Translations under genes and position numbers: made by a program | NCBI RefSeq assembly: GCF_011397635.1 | Contig: NC_064770.1 | Location: 6,441,326 to 6,505,325 of the forward strand | Direction: 5' to 3' | DNA from: Epinephelus fuscoguttatus | Lineage: Eukaryota > Chordata > Actinopteri > Perciformes > Serranidae | Length of the DNA stretch: 64,000 bases | Shown here: positions 12,985-27,809 of the stretch, piece after piece | Position numbering within the stretch: position 1 is the stretch's first letter | Layout: every line of letters starts with the position of its first letter | The notes under the pieces: model-generated | Database searches by the model: none | Told to the model about the DNA's origin: nothing | Seen by the model: only the letters and a program-made list of their open reading frames with translations

Positions 12985-13600
12985 CAGGGGCACCCCCAGA
13001 AATGTTTTATAAGTGTGGCCAGATGTGGCCACTGAAGATCTTGGGGTGGCACACCAAAACAAAAAGCCATAAGTGAATTTTAGGAATTCGATTTAGCTGT
13101 TAAAGTACATAGGGTTGAAAACTGCCAATATGAGAGTTAAGGAATCATATACTGATTTACTTTGGTTTCTTGTTTCACAGTTAATTTGATTAATTATCTG
13201 ATGTGAATAGACTAATACCAGTAAGGTTAACATTTTCAGTTCCACAGCAATCCCGTTTTAATGTGTTACATATCTGTATATACATGTTAGTTGATTCATT
13301 GTTCTTCAAAAGAGGCAGGTTGCCCTTTTCCTTAATAAGACAAATATGTAGCTTTAATTTGAAGGATTACATTGATTGTGAGCAAAATATTTCTCAAGGT
13401 TAGGGGAGACTTGTGGGTACACATCAAACCCATTTTCATTTAGATATCTTGAGGTGAGAGTTCAAGGGACTCCTTTGAAAATGGCGATGTCAGTTGTTCC
13501 CTTGCCAAAATTTAGCTCAACTTTGAAGTGTTACTCAGCCCCCTTCCAGGTAAGCTATACCAATATGGTTGGTACAAATGAATGCCCTAGGGTGACTGGT
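12985..13600 (+). mobile_element. Dispersed percomorph repeat, copy A (inverted partner at 54 kb)
   Basis: This block contains landmarks of a repeat I associate with many percomorph genomes: 'AGATATCTTGAGGTGAGAG', 'TCAAGGGACTCCTTTGAAAA', then 'GGTTGGTACAAATG'. The same landmarks occur in reverse complement at 53990-54565. A CACCCCCAGAA motif near 12990 corresponds to TTCTGGGGGCACC near 54540, so the copies share their ends. No intact coding frame remains. Confidence 0.6.
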
Positions 13601-15503
13601 TTCACATGATACCACTGCCTAAGTGAAAAAATCAGAAAATACCACAGTGTCTTAAAATCAGTAACATTGGCCTCCAATCATTTCAGGGTGGAAAAAGCCA
13701 TAAAGAAGATATAAAGAGAGGGAAAATGACAAAAGGAAGGAAAAGGAAAAACCTGAAGTTTGTCTAATGTTGAAAATCAGGGAAGTTGTCCACAATTGAA
13801 TGCTTTCACCTTGTTTACTATGTTGTTGCATGTCTTAATGTTCAACTATTTCACAATACAAACACACTTTTTTTTTTTAAATTTTGACTTTATTTTCATA
13901 TCGATGACAGCTCCTGTTGCCTCATGAAAACCAGCTGTCAAAGGTCACCTTAGGTGAACTAAAAACTAAAGTACTTGAACCAGTCAGTTAATAATGTGTT
14001 TTGTATCATCTGGTAAATTCATCACATGTCATTAACACAGGTATCATACTTGGTTTACAGTAGCTTGTTTGGTTAAGGTGAGGGTAAAGTTTTGGTCAAG
14101 GATGCACAATTCCTCACAACTTGCATTGCTTTTAATAAAATGCAGTATAGTTTCTCACTGTGCAGGCTCTGGGAAGTAAAATTGTTTAATAAATACCACC
14201 CCCACCGCCCACTCTCCCCCTCACTGATATCCCATGGATTATACATTTAACCAATCTGTTCACACTATATATACAGTCTAAATATTCAAGAGATGATCAC
14301 TGGGAAAAGAAGATGCTCCTTGCAATGACCCAAATTGAAATCCATCAATTAGGCACAGAGGTCAAGTTCAAGACCTGCAGTGTTTGCAGAGAATAGAGCA
14401 GAATGCAAAGCAGCTGCAGGATAGACTGAGTCTGAAGTCAGAATAAAGAGGCATTAAGGAAATCTAAATGGTGTGAAAGTGTGGCAGACTGACAGAACAA
14501 ACCGGTCAGTTGCTGCACTTCACTTACTGAACTTAAGTCAGCTAATTCTGGAACAATGGGGCTCTGCTGCTGACCAAGCATCTCACCTGCTGAGGTGTTT
14601 AATGTGAAAATGTCCCCAGCAGCATACAAGACATTCCTGATAGACTGCAACCTTTAAAAGGATCTTCCACAAAGTGTCTGAACTGCCTTAACCTCAAAGA
14701 GAATACTGACTACATTTTAGAGAAAGCCACACAGAGATTGTATATCATTAGGAGGTGAAATTATGTTTGAGTTTCAACTGACTGTTCGGACTGAATTGAA
14801 ATGGCAGAAAGTAAATACAGCTGGAAAACGAGACATGTGGAGTCATGCTGCTGTGGGAGACAGCCGTGATGCCGACAATATATGGGTTGATAGATAAAAA
14901 TATCATTAGATAAATAAAAGAGACAATAAGTAAAGCAAAACAGAGGATGAGGTGAGGCCGGAGCTAACATGCTCTATCAGGTGCGTGTAATACATGACAT
15001 TCTGACTTCATGTCAAAGTGCAGGAAGAGATTTTAAGTGTCGGAACTGTCATTATCTGACAAACTGATATTTTCGACCTAATGGCGCAAGAATGCATGTT
15101 ATTCAATTTATTGGAGGTAGATTTTGTTGTTACCTGATTTATTTGCATCAAGTCTTGAGCTGTGTAATAAAATCGCATACAAGAGTCTCCTCATTTAATC
15201 ATATCCGTCGGGTTTCGTCTTCAGACTAGGCCCCCGCCTGTCACTCACATTATTTTGCGTCTTGTTTAGCTACAAGTTGCAGGTTAACTTGTAAAGTGCT
15301 GCTGACCTTCAGTATTCTGTTAATGCTGTCTGAGTCATACCCATAGTTTCCTGCCACAGCATTTCCAACCTGACACTCTCCACAAATGCTGAATAAAGTC
15401 AGACGAAATGCTATGCTGCAGGTTATATTTTCTTAAGTGTTTGGGCTTTATCTGCTTAACTGGTTTAGTATGCAGCAGATGCTCAAAGGATAAATGACTT
15501 TAT
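13601..15503. other. Gene-less flank
   Basis: No gene, RNA gene or named repeat was recognised. There is a short C-rich run near 14200-14220. Otherwise the sequence is AT-rich. Confidence 0.45.
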
Positions 15504-15857
15504 TGGAATAGTCCGCCAAAAGATAGAGACAGTATTTGTTACATCTCAACAGCTTATTAGCTGAGAGTCAACAATTCAACTGTATTGCTTTGTCTGTAGA
15601 TGTTGGAGTTTAGACGACAATTAAACATTCTCAAAAATAATATTGTTGAACTTGAACTCAACCTATAGTGCATGGGCTGAGTAAATACTTCAGGTTCAAC
15701 TAGCTATATTTTTCTGAGCATAAGTAATGAATTGTCACATAAACTCTATATGTAAACACCCACAGACAAAGCGAAACAGTTGAATTATTGAATCTCAACT
15801 AATAAGCTGTTGAGATGTAACAAATACTCCATAAACTATCTGTGGGCGGACTATCCA
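15504..15857. mobile_element. MITE with about 100-bp terminal inverted repeats
   Basis: The left end reads TGGAATAGTCCGCC and the right end GGCGGACTATCCA. Further in, ATTTGTTACATCTCAACAGC on the left pairs with GCTGTTGAGATGTAACAAAT on the right, and AACAATTCAACTG pairs with AGTTGAATTATT. The arms run roughly 15504-15600 and 15765-15857 around about 165 bp of AT-rich spacer. The length, long inverted ends and lack of coding capacity fit a non-autonomous DNA transposon. The superfamily is not determined. Confidence 0.75.
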
Positions 15858-18800
15858 GATGAAGTGTTACCAGTACTAACAATCACTTCAGGGGCTCTGA
15901 TTGGTTGTAGGGGCCCTGATCTTCGGGCCTCGGGCCCACGTAGGTCCGGTTGGATGAATATCATTATCACCTCACCTACCTCTGTATCTATTATCCATGA
16001 TTCCTAGTGTCTTGACATAAATGTTTTAAAAAAGAAAAGGATTTCAGTGGACACGTTTTGGGGTTTTGTAAAGCTGAATTGCGAACATATATAGTCATTA
16101 CCGCCGTGTGTTATTCAGCTCTCCTCCTGCAATATTAGAATTGCATTTTTAGATATGTTTGTGAATGAATTGAGTGTATTTGTGTTTGGGAACTCTTCTA
16201 CCTCCAAATTCCCTGTTGACGAATGAAAAAAGGTATTTTGGATTGAAGGACGTGTGTGATGCAAATCTACTTAAATCACGTGAAACACTATGCGCAAATG
16301 GCTCCCGGAGCGCTTCGTGTTTCCCTGCTCTGATCAGCAGCAGGATTAAAAAAAAAGTTAGAACGAAAAAGCTGCGAGACTTTTTCTTATGCCTCTATGA
16401 GAGTAACATTATGATAATACAAGGTACTGTAAACTTGTAGGCCCCAGATATAAAGGAAGCCATATTTAAGTTAAGATTGACACCAAATTAAGTCGAAACA
16501 AATGAGGGAGCATGGAGGTGAGTTATAATTGGTAATTAGACAATGCTGCTTGTATGAGCAGTTACAATAATTATATAGGCCTAATATCTTATTACATCTC
16601 TTAATTGGTGGTTTAGGATTTTGTAGATAAAGCAGTTTAAGTTACATTAGTAGTTTTTTTTCTATAATGCGCATTTTTAAATGTCTCCTCATTAGAGGGC
16701 AAAGCAAATGTATGCGGGGATTCTGGGTCGTTGTGTCGATCATAAACCTATACATACATACTGTATTGCTGATCATAAACTTATAACTGTTCTTATATAA
16801 ACACATTAGTATGTGCATGATGCGGTAATTGACGACCCTCAGCCCTTAAAGCAGCGCACAGCTATGGGTTAAATATTGAGAAATGCTGCTATTTAACTGA
16901 CACTGTGTTGATAATGTGCTGAGGCAGAGTAAAACACATAATGGCGGCTAAATAATGTGCTTATATTTAGGGGGATTTAAGGATTCTTCGACTGTGATTG
17001 AGTTTCCTATAATACCGAGGCATATCTTTGGTTAATGATTGATGGCGCGGGCAGCGGTCGGGGTGTTTGTCCTTATACTGGTTAGACTGGTTATATTGGA
17101 GCTGTCGGTGCCCATCACTGAGACAGCATGGCGTCTGCCCCGTCATCTGCGTGGTAGCAGGCACGCACACATACACACAAACACACACGCGCGCACAGAA
17201 ACAGAAGAAGCTTCAAGGTGTGCGGTGGCCTTGAACTTGAGCTCATTACATCTGTCTCTCTCTCTCTGTCTGCCCCCTCCTCTCTCTTTCCGTGTTAAAC
17301 TTGACCTTGACCCTCGGGGGCCAGTCTGCCCCCCCCCCGGCAGACCACACTATGGGAGAGAGACTGGCTGTCTGGGTGGTTTGTGTGTGTGCGCGCGGAT
17401 GTCTGTGCTTATATTTGTCAGGCCCACAGAACAGGTCCGAGACAGTTCAGTGCAAAGCTTTTTAAAACCAGGAGCCAGCTATAGTGACAGTTTGGTCGTC
17501 AGTGAGTGAACGAATGTTCAGGTATTTTTTTATGATGGGATGGAGTAATACAGCACCGCACACACAGACAGGGAGGACACGATCACATTCACTGTCTGCA
17601 ACATACACAGATACATATTAGTATGTTCACACAACTGTTTTCAAGAGCTAATATCCCTCTTTTCTATATCTGTTATCAGTGACTCTGTGTCCACCAGGCA
17701 TCATTTCTCTCAAAACCTAAACAACTTCCACGATATTACGAAATCTCATTTTATTTTTTGAGTTAACTTTTACCCGACCTTGAAAATTGAATCTTGACAT
17801 TGGAACAGTACTTTTGCAAAAACAAACAAACAAACAGGAAAAAAAGCAAAAAATAAAATAAAATGTTTATACAACTACTAATAATAAAAGTAAAATAATA
17901 ATTATTATAACAACAACCCCCAAAACAAAACAGGCTGGCTGAGGTTTTCTCAATGCGGCTCTTTCTGGAGCTTTCCATCGGACCTTGCGGTATTCTTCAA
18001 CGAGTTATCAAGACCCATTCCAAAAAGTGGATCTTCAGTTAAGAAATAATTTCTTTTAATGTATTGTTTATTTTATTTTATTTCATTTTATAAACTTATT
18101 CATCATTTCATCCGTAACTGCCAAGATTAGACCGGAAAAATGTAAATTAAGTAAGGCAGAAGAAGGAGAAGAAGAAGAAGAAGAAGAAGAAGAAGAAGAA
18201 GATCTAGGCCTTACGAGCAAACGTCTTGACTTTTCCCCAGTCATCCCTTGTAACCAAATCACAAACTAACATAACTTAAAGCCTTAAATTAAAATTGAGC
18301 TGCTGCTTTGATCGCAGAGGCATCTCATATTCTCCGATAATATAGGCTTCTACGTTTTAATGCAACTTTTTGTTATTGTCCTCTCTGAACATGCTGTATT
18401 GTGTATTATTATATTACTTTATTGTTGATTCAGTCTCCGCTAAACTCAAACAAATAGCTGATTTATTTCCACCTCTGCCATGATCCAGGTTGGCAGTCTC
18501 CACTCAGTAGAAGTAAAACGCACAGAAAACAGCCACATCTGTGTGTTTGCTGTCCCGCTCCTCATCCTCACCAGCTTCCGCCTCCGTCATCTGGAGCAGT
18601 TTCACACCTGCTTCTGTCCTCTGCTGCCACAGGACGGTGTTGAGACTGCTTTTTAAAAATGAGATAAAGTGACAAAAAAGAGTGTTTAACGGAATAACTT
18701 CTGCGCTGCACACACAATGTGACATGAACTTCTTCAAAGGCCCCTGAAAAGGTAGAGGAAGTAATCACTGCAGTAGCCAGTAGTTGCGGATTCCCGGATG

Positions 18801-20220
18801 AACCAAACAAAATAAAATAAAGTCAAAAAAGATAAAATACAAGCCCACCTTTGACATTCATTCGCTTAGAAGAGCTCGGCTTTTGCCTTCAGTCCTGCTG
18901 TACTCACTCAAGTTTCAGCATTATGAAAGCTCATGATGAGCGCCACAGAAGTTATTCGTAATGTCATGATTTCCACAGATTCCACTTGTGTGGAAAACAA
19001 CTTGAATAATGTCTAAAAATCTCTATAGAATATTATTTATTTTAAATTATTCTATTTGAGGCAATATGCAAAAACATGACGTATTTTACGCATCGTAGCT
19101 GTTCAACTGGGACTTGGTTTTCTGTAAAACTAACCTACTTAAGTTGCCAAAACTAACATATTACTGTTATGACAATACTGTGTCCTGTTTGCTGTCACTT
19201 ATTGTAATTTTTTCTTTCTCAAAAGATGCTTTAAACATAGAATGACACACTTGTCGTTGCAGTTAATACGTGTGGAAAGTGACAGTTACTTCATAAAGGC
19301 GCAGTCAGCGGGTGCACGAAGAGTTTCATCCTAAAATACCTTAAAGCTCTTTGTGCAACAAAAACCGCCAGAAGAATTCATTCCAAACAGCACCGGGCGC
19401 AATTTGAGACCCCCTTTCACATAAATCCAAACCCATAAGCAGCCAGCGAAATGATTACGCAAATAACGTGGCTCAGAAGTGCCGTGAAAACCTTTCCGAA
19501 GCGCTTTGAACCAAAGCCATATTTCTCAAATCTTAAGACCTCCAAATCCCTTCCATAAATCCCCTTCACCTTCCTAGAGTCAGATGGTGTGAGAGCGGGA
19601 CAGACTAAAAGCACACATAAATTCGGACTGAGAAATGTCCAACCGGGTACAATTATTTTAATAACTAAATGTTTCTTTTGAAACTCGGGTATGTTATTAT
19701 TTTTCAATACTTTTATGATAACGATAAACGTTTTTTGTCATTCCTTTGGCAGCGCCGGTTATTAGTCTGTAAATGTGTCCATTAGTCTGTGTAATGCTGA
19801 ACATTTTCACACCGGAGCTGAAATATCTAAAAGATGCTAAAGTTTAGAAAAGTTAAACTCGTTGGCATTATTTACTTAATATTTTAATCCCCGTGTCTAC
19901 TGCATATGTATTCACACTTACTGTTGGCATAAGACAACATTTACATAACATGAATTACATACAATAGTCTGTTTCAAGTTCTGGCAATACCGATTACCGA
20001 GCGTTTCCTCATGCGTCTTTACGCACAGCACAAAACATGTCTGTTATGACTGATTTATTTATTTATTTATGTCACAATGATTGTATCACTCTTCATGGCA
20101 GCGGCAGGAGTTCAGAAACTTCAGTTTGGCATAATGCAGCTGCACGAGGACAAGCGGCACATTCAGGGAGCTGAGCCGCCTCACGAAGCTCATGCTCTTC
20201 TCATGCCACAGCTCGAGCCT
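15858..20220. other. Repeat-poor upstream region of hoxb13a
   Basis: No gene was recognised and, unlike the sequence further left, no familiar transposon. A (GAA)n tract lies at 18158-18201. 17220-17350 is CT- and C-rich. The 16840-16990 block, with mixed homeodomain-like TAAT/TTAA motifs, and the TTTATTTATTTAT run near 20055-20071 (TTTAT cores as preferred by group-13 Hox and Cdx proteins) are candidate regulatory sequence. This is inference from composition and position only. Confidence 0.4.
18158..18201. repeat. (GAA)n microsatellite
   Basis: About 14 GAA units with one GGA interruption near the start. It is purine-rich on the + strand, so triplex formation is possible. Confidence 0.9.
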
Positions 20221-20650
20221 CATAAAAATATTTTCTTTGACTGACAATCCCCAACAAGTCTCTTCTTCCCCTTCTTTTTTCTATTGCCCCGTCACGTGAT
20301 CATCCGGTCTCATCCAATGGACACGCGCCCTCCCTCCTCTCCTGGTCCCGAGGGCTTGTTGCGTCAAGGCTGCGGCTAGGATGTAACCGGAGGTCCGGCC
20401 GGTTACCGGGAGTCTTTGCCTCCGAGCGAGCACCGTCACTAAACGGTGCAGCAAGGCAGCGCACGCGTGCTGTGACAGTGCGCGCGACTGTACATGTGAA
20501 TTACCTGAGCTGTGTGTGAGCAGGAGAGCCAACGATCAGGGGAGAACAAACGCGCATCAGTTCCCCTCATTCAGCCAATGTAGCAGCTCAGCGCGCAGGA
20601 CCGGACAGAGTCTGAGAGGAACGGAGGCCAGACCGGGAAAAGGAGCGCCT
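20221..20650 (+). promoter_or_regulatory. hoxb13a promoter and 5' leader region
   Basis: GC content and CpG frequency rise sharply here. Elements visible are a CATAAAAAT stretch near 20220-20228 (TATA-like or Hox13-like), a CACGTG E-box at 20293-20298, and a CCAAT box at 20314-20318 in good promoter spacing. A CCGG-rich inverted motif lies near 20388-20410. The transcription start cannot be fixed from sequence. The open frame extends left of the ATG at 20651 only to a GTG at 20516 without another in-frame ATG, so this stretch is probably untranslated leader. Confidence 0.6.
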
Positions 20651-22629
<1,979 letters not shown>

Positions 22630-23075
22630 CATGCAGGTTCCTGCGCTTTGGACGATTTTGTGAAGGATATTGGTGTATTTGCGTGTTATGCATTAAATAT
22701 GAACTCAGAGAAATTACAAAAAAAAATGTGGAAAAGAACGACGTGGTACTTTTGAGGGACTGTGACTGTGCGTACCGGCGTGCGTCAACAAATGGAAGAA
22801 AATACGAATAAAAAAGGACATAAAGGACAAAATATGATTAAAGAAAAGAACCAAACCGTCTCTTCAGAGGCGTCATGTAAATACAGCACCTTCCTGCCTG
22901 CTTTGATGTAACTGTCCTGTCTACTGTCTGTGTTTTACTGTTTGTCAGTGTTCTCCGTGCCCTGTAGCCTATAGCCCAAAACACACTATTATGCTGTCCA
23001 TATTGTTTATAACGCCTGTAAACCAGTAATCAAAGTATAGTGCAACACTTAATAAACCCTTTTAATCCCGATGGA
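22630..23075 (+). terminator. hoxb13a 3' untranslated region and poly(A) signals
   Basis: After the TAG stop at 22627-22629, two AATAAA hexamers occur on the + strand, at 22807-22812 and 23051-23056. The second sits in CTTAATAAACCC and is followed by GT-rich sequence, so it is the better candidate for the main 3' end. The first lies in an A-rich run and may be fortuitous or an early site. Confidence 0.55.
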
Positions 23076-24430
23076 GTCTCCAGTAGGTCTTATATCTTCA
23101 CATGCATTAATATGTTTACTGGTAACTTTGGAGTCGCGCGTAATATGCGTCTTGTCGTCTCCTCCGCCAAACTATGCCCGTAAAATGTGCAAACAAATCC
23201 GCATTTACTTCACAACAAAGGCTGAAAGTTGATACCCGCAAACAGCGCAGGAGGATTCGGACTTCTCGTGCAGATTAAAAGTGTTTATGAGACTGTGAAT
23301 TCATATTTGGGCCAGGCCACCCTCTGGAACATCACCACAGTAACGTGATCCATTTCTTACTGTCATTCCACAGGCCTGTATAGACCCGTGTGAACAAACT
23401 CTCCCATTATTTTGACCAAGTAATAACATTCTTAACCCAAAGTGTTAAGCCGTGTAGTCAAAGCAAGGCATCACAGCATGAGCAGTAAAATGTATATCAG
23501 CGTGAGCAGAAATTACTGTAGGATATTCTTTGTCTCCCTCATGTCAAGGTTTAATTTAAGAACTGTGTCTTCCACCAGCTGCTAAACTAGCCTCCAGTCA
23601 TCAGAACAACTCAGGACTGTTTTGTAAAGTGCTGAAACCATCAGGTGTCGAGACACGGAGCGCGAGAAAGTCATACTTCTGTTTGAAAAGTGTTGAAGTA
23701 AAACGTAATTACATGGAATTATTTAAATTTGATCTGTAACCCTTCAGTAGTTATACTAATGACTTAAACAGTTGCTGTCCGTTTCTGCATATTACACTGT
23801 TTACCAGTAATTCATGTGATCCAGGTTAACACGCGTTTAATCTGAAGTTGTATTGAATTACATTAAGTGTCAAATTCATCGTTATTTCTATAGGCTAGTG
23901 GAAATGTATTACCAAAAACAAATACGGAAATATTTCCAAATCCAAATATGGATTTTGCCAATATTTATAAACTACGGTGTAAATACAAATTTGTGACCAC
24001 AAAAATCGGGCTTATTACACTATTTGGCCAGCTGTCAGATTCTGTCTAAGAATGTGAAATATAGCTATACTAAATAAATAAATAAATGTAAAAAGAAATG
24101 CCACAAATAAGCATATTTAATGCTGTCCAACTGAAAAAAATTCCCAGATTTTGTTGTGGTTATCTGGATGAAGAAATGCGGGGGGTAATATTCAAATCAC
24201 TTCAGACATTTTATTGGTCCCCCTAACTTCTCAAACCAAAGTTATGCCCATGTTTACAGGGAAAATTAGGGAGATTCATTTTGTACACCTGAAGTGAGAA
24301 ACTGGCAAAGACAACAGAGACATAGCAAGAAACAAAGTGCGTAATTAAAACTAGTTTTTTTTAAAAGATGTCTCTATTATGACCTGAGCATCTTTAAATT
24401 TGATAGAATAGAGGCATTCAAATGCGCTGC
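23076..24430. other. Gene-less sequence downstream of hoxb13a
   Basis: No gene was seen. The segment 23890-24340 is AT-rich and may contain old repeat DNA, but no family is recognised. The rest looks unique. Confidence 0.4.
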
Positions 24431-24449
24431 TGTTTGTGGGTGCTGTGCC

Positions 24450-24468
24450 CGCGCGCGCGTGTGTGTGC

Positions 24469-24521
<53 letters not shown>

Positions 24522-24529
24522 AGAGAGAG
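24450..24529. repeat. (CG)n(TG)n(GA)n compound microsatellite
   Basis: A GCGCGCGCG start passes into TG units and then GA units (from about 24508). Alternating purine-pyrimidine CG/TG tracts favour Z-DNA. A (CA)n tract of about 27 units follows at 24666-24719, so the 130 bases between are bracketed by TG and CA arrays. Confidence 0.9.
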
Positions 24530-24539
24530 CGAAGAGGAG

Positions 24540-24664
24540 CCCTTGACCTTGAGAGTCACGTGACCAGCAAGAGGCTGGGCTCTCACTCAAATCTCCTGCA
24601 AACATTTTACGATAGCAGAGCGTTGTGTCGTCTGGTCTGACAGAGAGACACCCCCTCCCCAGCA

Positions 24665-24723
<59 letters not shown>

Positions 24724-24860
24724 GGCAGCTATAGGCCTGAATGCTCCTCGCTCTCTCATCAGCAGGATCCAGCGCGCCATTGATCCGCTCCTGCGGCGCG
24801 TTCACGGCGACAAGTGAGTGACGATGAGCTGCGGGTACACGATACATGTCTGTCTGCATC
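24540..24860. promoter_or_regulatory. CpG-richer block with palindromic E-box and possible splice donor
   Basis: The 10-base palindrome GTCACGTGAC lies at 24555-24564, with CCTTGACCTTGAG just upstream. After the CA array, 24720-24830 is rich in CpG and ends in GACAA|GTGAGT (donor GT at 24814). This could be a promoter with a non-coding first exon on the + strand, or only a GC-rich regulatory block. No protein-coding frame is convincing. Confidence 0.3.
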
Positions 24861-26638
24861 AGCTTGGATGGTAGGTCATCATCTGCTGCAGCAACAGTGG
24901 CCAGGCTCGTAGATGATGACGTTAAAAAACGTCAGCATTTTGACATCCAAACACAAAGTGAATGTCACAGCATAATGTTTGGTGCTTTGTGTTGTGTTTG
25001 TGTGTCTTATAAAATCCTGAGGTTTCAACCCAGTGTGCTGGCGTATGAGACCGTAATTGTAGGCCTAATTCCTTGCATAGTGTGGCTGATGTCCAAGCCT
25101 TACTGGAGTTCACAATCGTACAAGGCCTGTATCAGTGTCACAGCAGAGGATGGATCCCGGCTGGTGTTGACTGGTTCTGGTGTCATGTGGAACACTTGTC
25201 AACTTGTCAACGAATATCACAGCTGAGAGCATAAAGCAAAATAACTGAAAACACTCAGCACATGTGTAGCATCAGCTGAAGTCTGAAATCCACAATCAGT
25301 CAACAGCCCTGACAGTAAGGATCATTCCCCTGACATATACAGTCTCCACTTTGTCATTTGCCCACTGTGCTGTCATTCAAATTTCAGCAAATCGGAACCT
25401 CTTTCGGTTCTGACAGAATAGTGAATGTTCAGCACTGAATCATGGGGTCAGATTATTTCTAAGGATAACACGGTGTATGAAGCCTTTTGCATCATGTTTT
25501 TGCGTCCTTCTTATTTCTATCACTCCAGGTAAGATTCAGTGCAATATAATATACGCAATAGCCTATTTGAAATCGTGTGAAATGCATGAAATGGTAGAGG
25601 TCACGGTGCAGGCCGTCCGCTTTTGCTCCAACGCGTCCTCTAAAAGGGACAAACACACCAGAGAGGCTGCGCCAGAGCTTTGCGCACACGCTTATGGAAA
25701 ATTATTGTCCTGTTCACTGCAGGGCTCGCTTCAAATATTTTGAAATCAGGAAATTCTCAGCATAGTAACTTCTCAAGACCTCGGTAGTGTCGTTATGGTG
25801 ATATCTCATAGGGCTGACCCAAATATCAATTCATAGTCTCAGGAAACTGTTGGGTCTGAATGAAGAGGCTGAATTATCCTGCCGTTTGTCGAAAGATGAA
25901 AATAAAACTTTGAAAAGTGCAAAAACATTTCATATGGAATGTCCCCATAGCCCTGATTTTAGGCCGTTGGTTTCCAAATAAGAGCACGAGCGCATTTCTG
26001 TATCCCATTAGAAAACCCTACGTCTTATTTGCGCATGCTATTTTTACTTTTTAAATATTACATAGTTTAATTTATTTATTTATACAGCTATGAAAGTGGT
26101 TAAATAATGTTAAATCATCGAATAAAAAAATCAACAAAATCAAACATAATATTCTGTGACCGAAAAGAGGTTACAGTCACCTTGTTTACCCCCGTTGTTA
26201 AATACACACCTCGTCTACACGGCAAAATCTGAACTTTGTAATTTTCTGCAGTCAGATGTCCTTAAGAAAAAGTAAACGAGACGAAATGCGCATGTGCATG
26301 GCATTCGTCATTTATAACAGAGAGACAGAGTCTGTAGATTTGTAATTAGTCATCATTCATATGGCTGAGAATAAAAAGACTATAATTTGCTGAACATATA
26401 GTTTATGGGCGGTGCTGTCGTGGTTAAACTGCGCTTGAGTTTCAGGTTCTTTTGGAAGCGACATCAAACCTTTTCACAAACATTACGCTACAATGAAATG
26501 GCCAGCAGTGACTATTTTAGGAAGGAAAGGAGAATAGAATAGAATAGAAAGTCAAATCAGGGAAATATTAATTTCAACCAGATATGTAATTTAAACTAGG
26601 ACCTAGATTCCGGTCATTGTTAAACTGACTTTAATTTC

Positions 26639-26640
<2 letters not shown>
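24861..26640. other. Repeat-poor gene-less sequence
   Basis: No gene and no named transposon. 25590-25700 and 26395-26470 are locally GC-richer and unique-looking (the second includes GTTTATGGGCGG) and could be conserved non-coding elements. This is a guess from composition. Confidence 0.35.

Positions 26641-26641
<1 letters not shown>

Positions 26642-26700
<59 letters not shown>
26642..26700. repeat. (TG)n microsatellite
   Basis: About 29 uninterrupted TG units. A GGA/GAG run lies at 26865-26890. Confidence 0.95.
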
Positions 26701-26701
<1 letters not shown>

Positions 26702-26900
26702 GGACCGTTAAACATTAACATTGAACTTGACAAACGGCGGTGTGCACTGCTGGCCTGTTGACTCTCTTTACTGCTCCGTCTCTGTCTTCCTTTAAAACCA
26801 ACAATACTGACGGAAGCCCTGAAGCTCATAAAGCTCTTTCTCCCCTTTAGTCCAAATACCAGAGAGAGGAGGAGGAGGAGGAGGAGGAAGAACCGGACCA

Positions 26901-27379
26901 CCCGACTCATGTGGTCTTACTTTATTCCCACACAACACAACAAAACCATACGCCAGTTCATACGCATTTATTCTAATGCTGACATCACGTATGTTTTCAC
27001 GTTACATTAGGCTCTTTTTTTACATTCATAACAAACACTTTATTCACACATTAGGTTCTGTCACATTCTCACCTGCTTGTATTTCATTTTTAAATAGAAA
27101 ATATCACATTTACACTTGAAAATAAAGTATCTATGAAATGCTTCAGTTGGGAATAATTTAATTAAATTGGCATGTAAGTTATTACGCACAGCAGGGGGTA
27201 AATGATGTTGGAAATATATACAAAATCCAAAAGTGGCTCATTGCACTTGTGAAAAATATCAAAGCAGCTAAATAAAGAAAATGTCCATGTATGAAGTTGA
27301 TTTTTTTTTAACTTAAAATGATTAAATGAAATAAAAATAAAATGAAATATGAATAAGACTTCCTTAAGTATGCTGTAAG
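26901..27379. other. AT-rich gene-less sequence
   Basis: Nothing recognised. Very AT-rich with T and A runs. Confidence 0.4.
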
Positions 27380-27809
27380 CAGTGGTAAAACGTACAGTAT
27401 TTAAGTACAAATTTGTGGTACGTGTATTTTACTTGAATTGTTTTATTCATTCTTCTACTCCTGAACATTTTTGAATCATTGTACTTTTTACTGCACCACA
27501 TTTATCTGACAGCTGTACACAGTTCTTTTTCAAAATAAGATTTTACATACAAAATATATGATCAGATAGATTAACTAAGAATATATAAACAAGTTAAATG
27601 TTCTCCACTTTGATTAACTAACATGTGCATATACAATACTGCACACACATTAAGGCATCAGTAATAATGATGCAATAATGTCATATATACACTAGTAATA
27701 TAATCTGAAAGTTGCCATTCCCCATGAGGAATATTTTTGACAGTTGAGGTATTTTACTGATAATACTTGTGTACTTACACTTAAGTAAAAAGTCTTATTC
27801 CACCACTGG
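27380..27809. mobile_element. Non-autonomous DNA transposon beginning CAGTGG and ending CCACTG
   Basis: The left end reads CAGTGGTAAAAC and the right end ATTCCACCACTG. Inside are the family hallmarks TATTTAAGTAC, TACTTTTTACTGCACC, CATTTATCTGACAGCT and, near the right end, TGTACTTACACTTAAGTAAAA. This is a repeat extremely common in teleost genomes. The copy is about 430 bp with both ends present. There is no coding sequence. A truncated relative lies at 49787-49985 and a smaller remnant near 28905-28940. Confidence 0.75.

Noticed and set aside
17039..17509. 156-codon open frame
   Set aside because: It crosses a CA tract and CT-rich low-complexity DNA. The product is simple-sequence-derived (HTNTHAR, LSLSLCLPP) with no domain.
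20516..20650. N-terminal extension of hoxb13a by 45 codons
   Set aside because: The extension starts at GTG, has no ATG and is not Hox-like. The conserved Hox13 start MTAS is at 20651.
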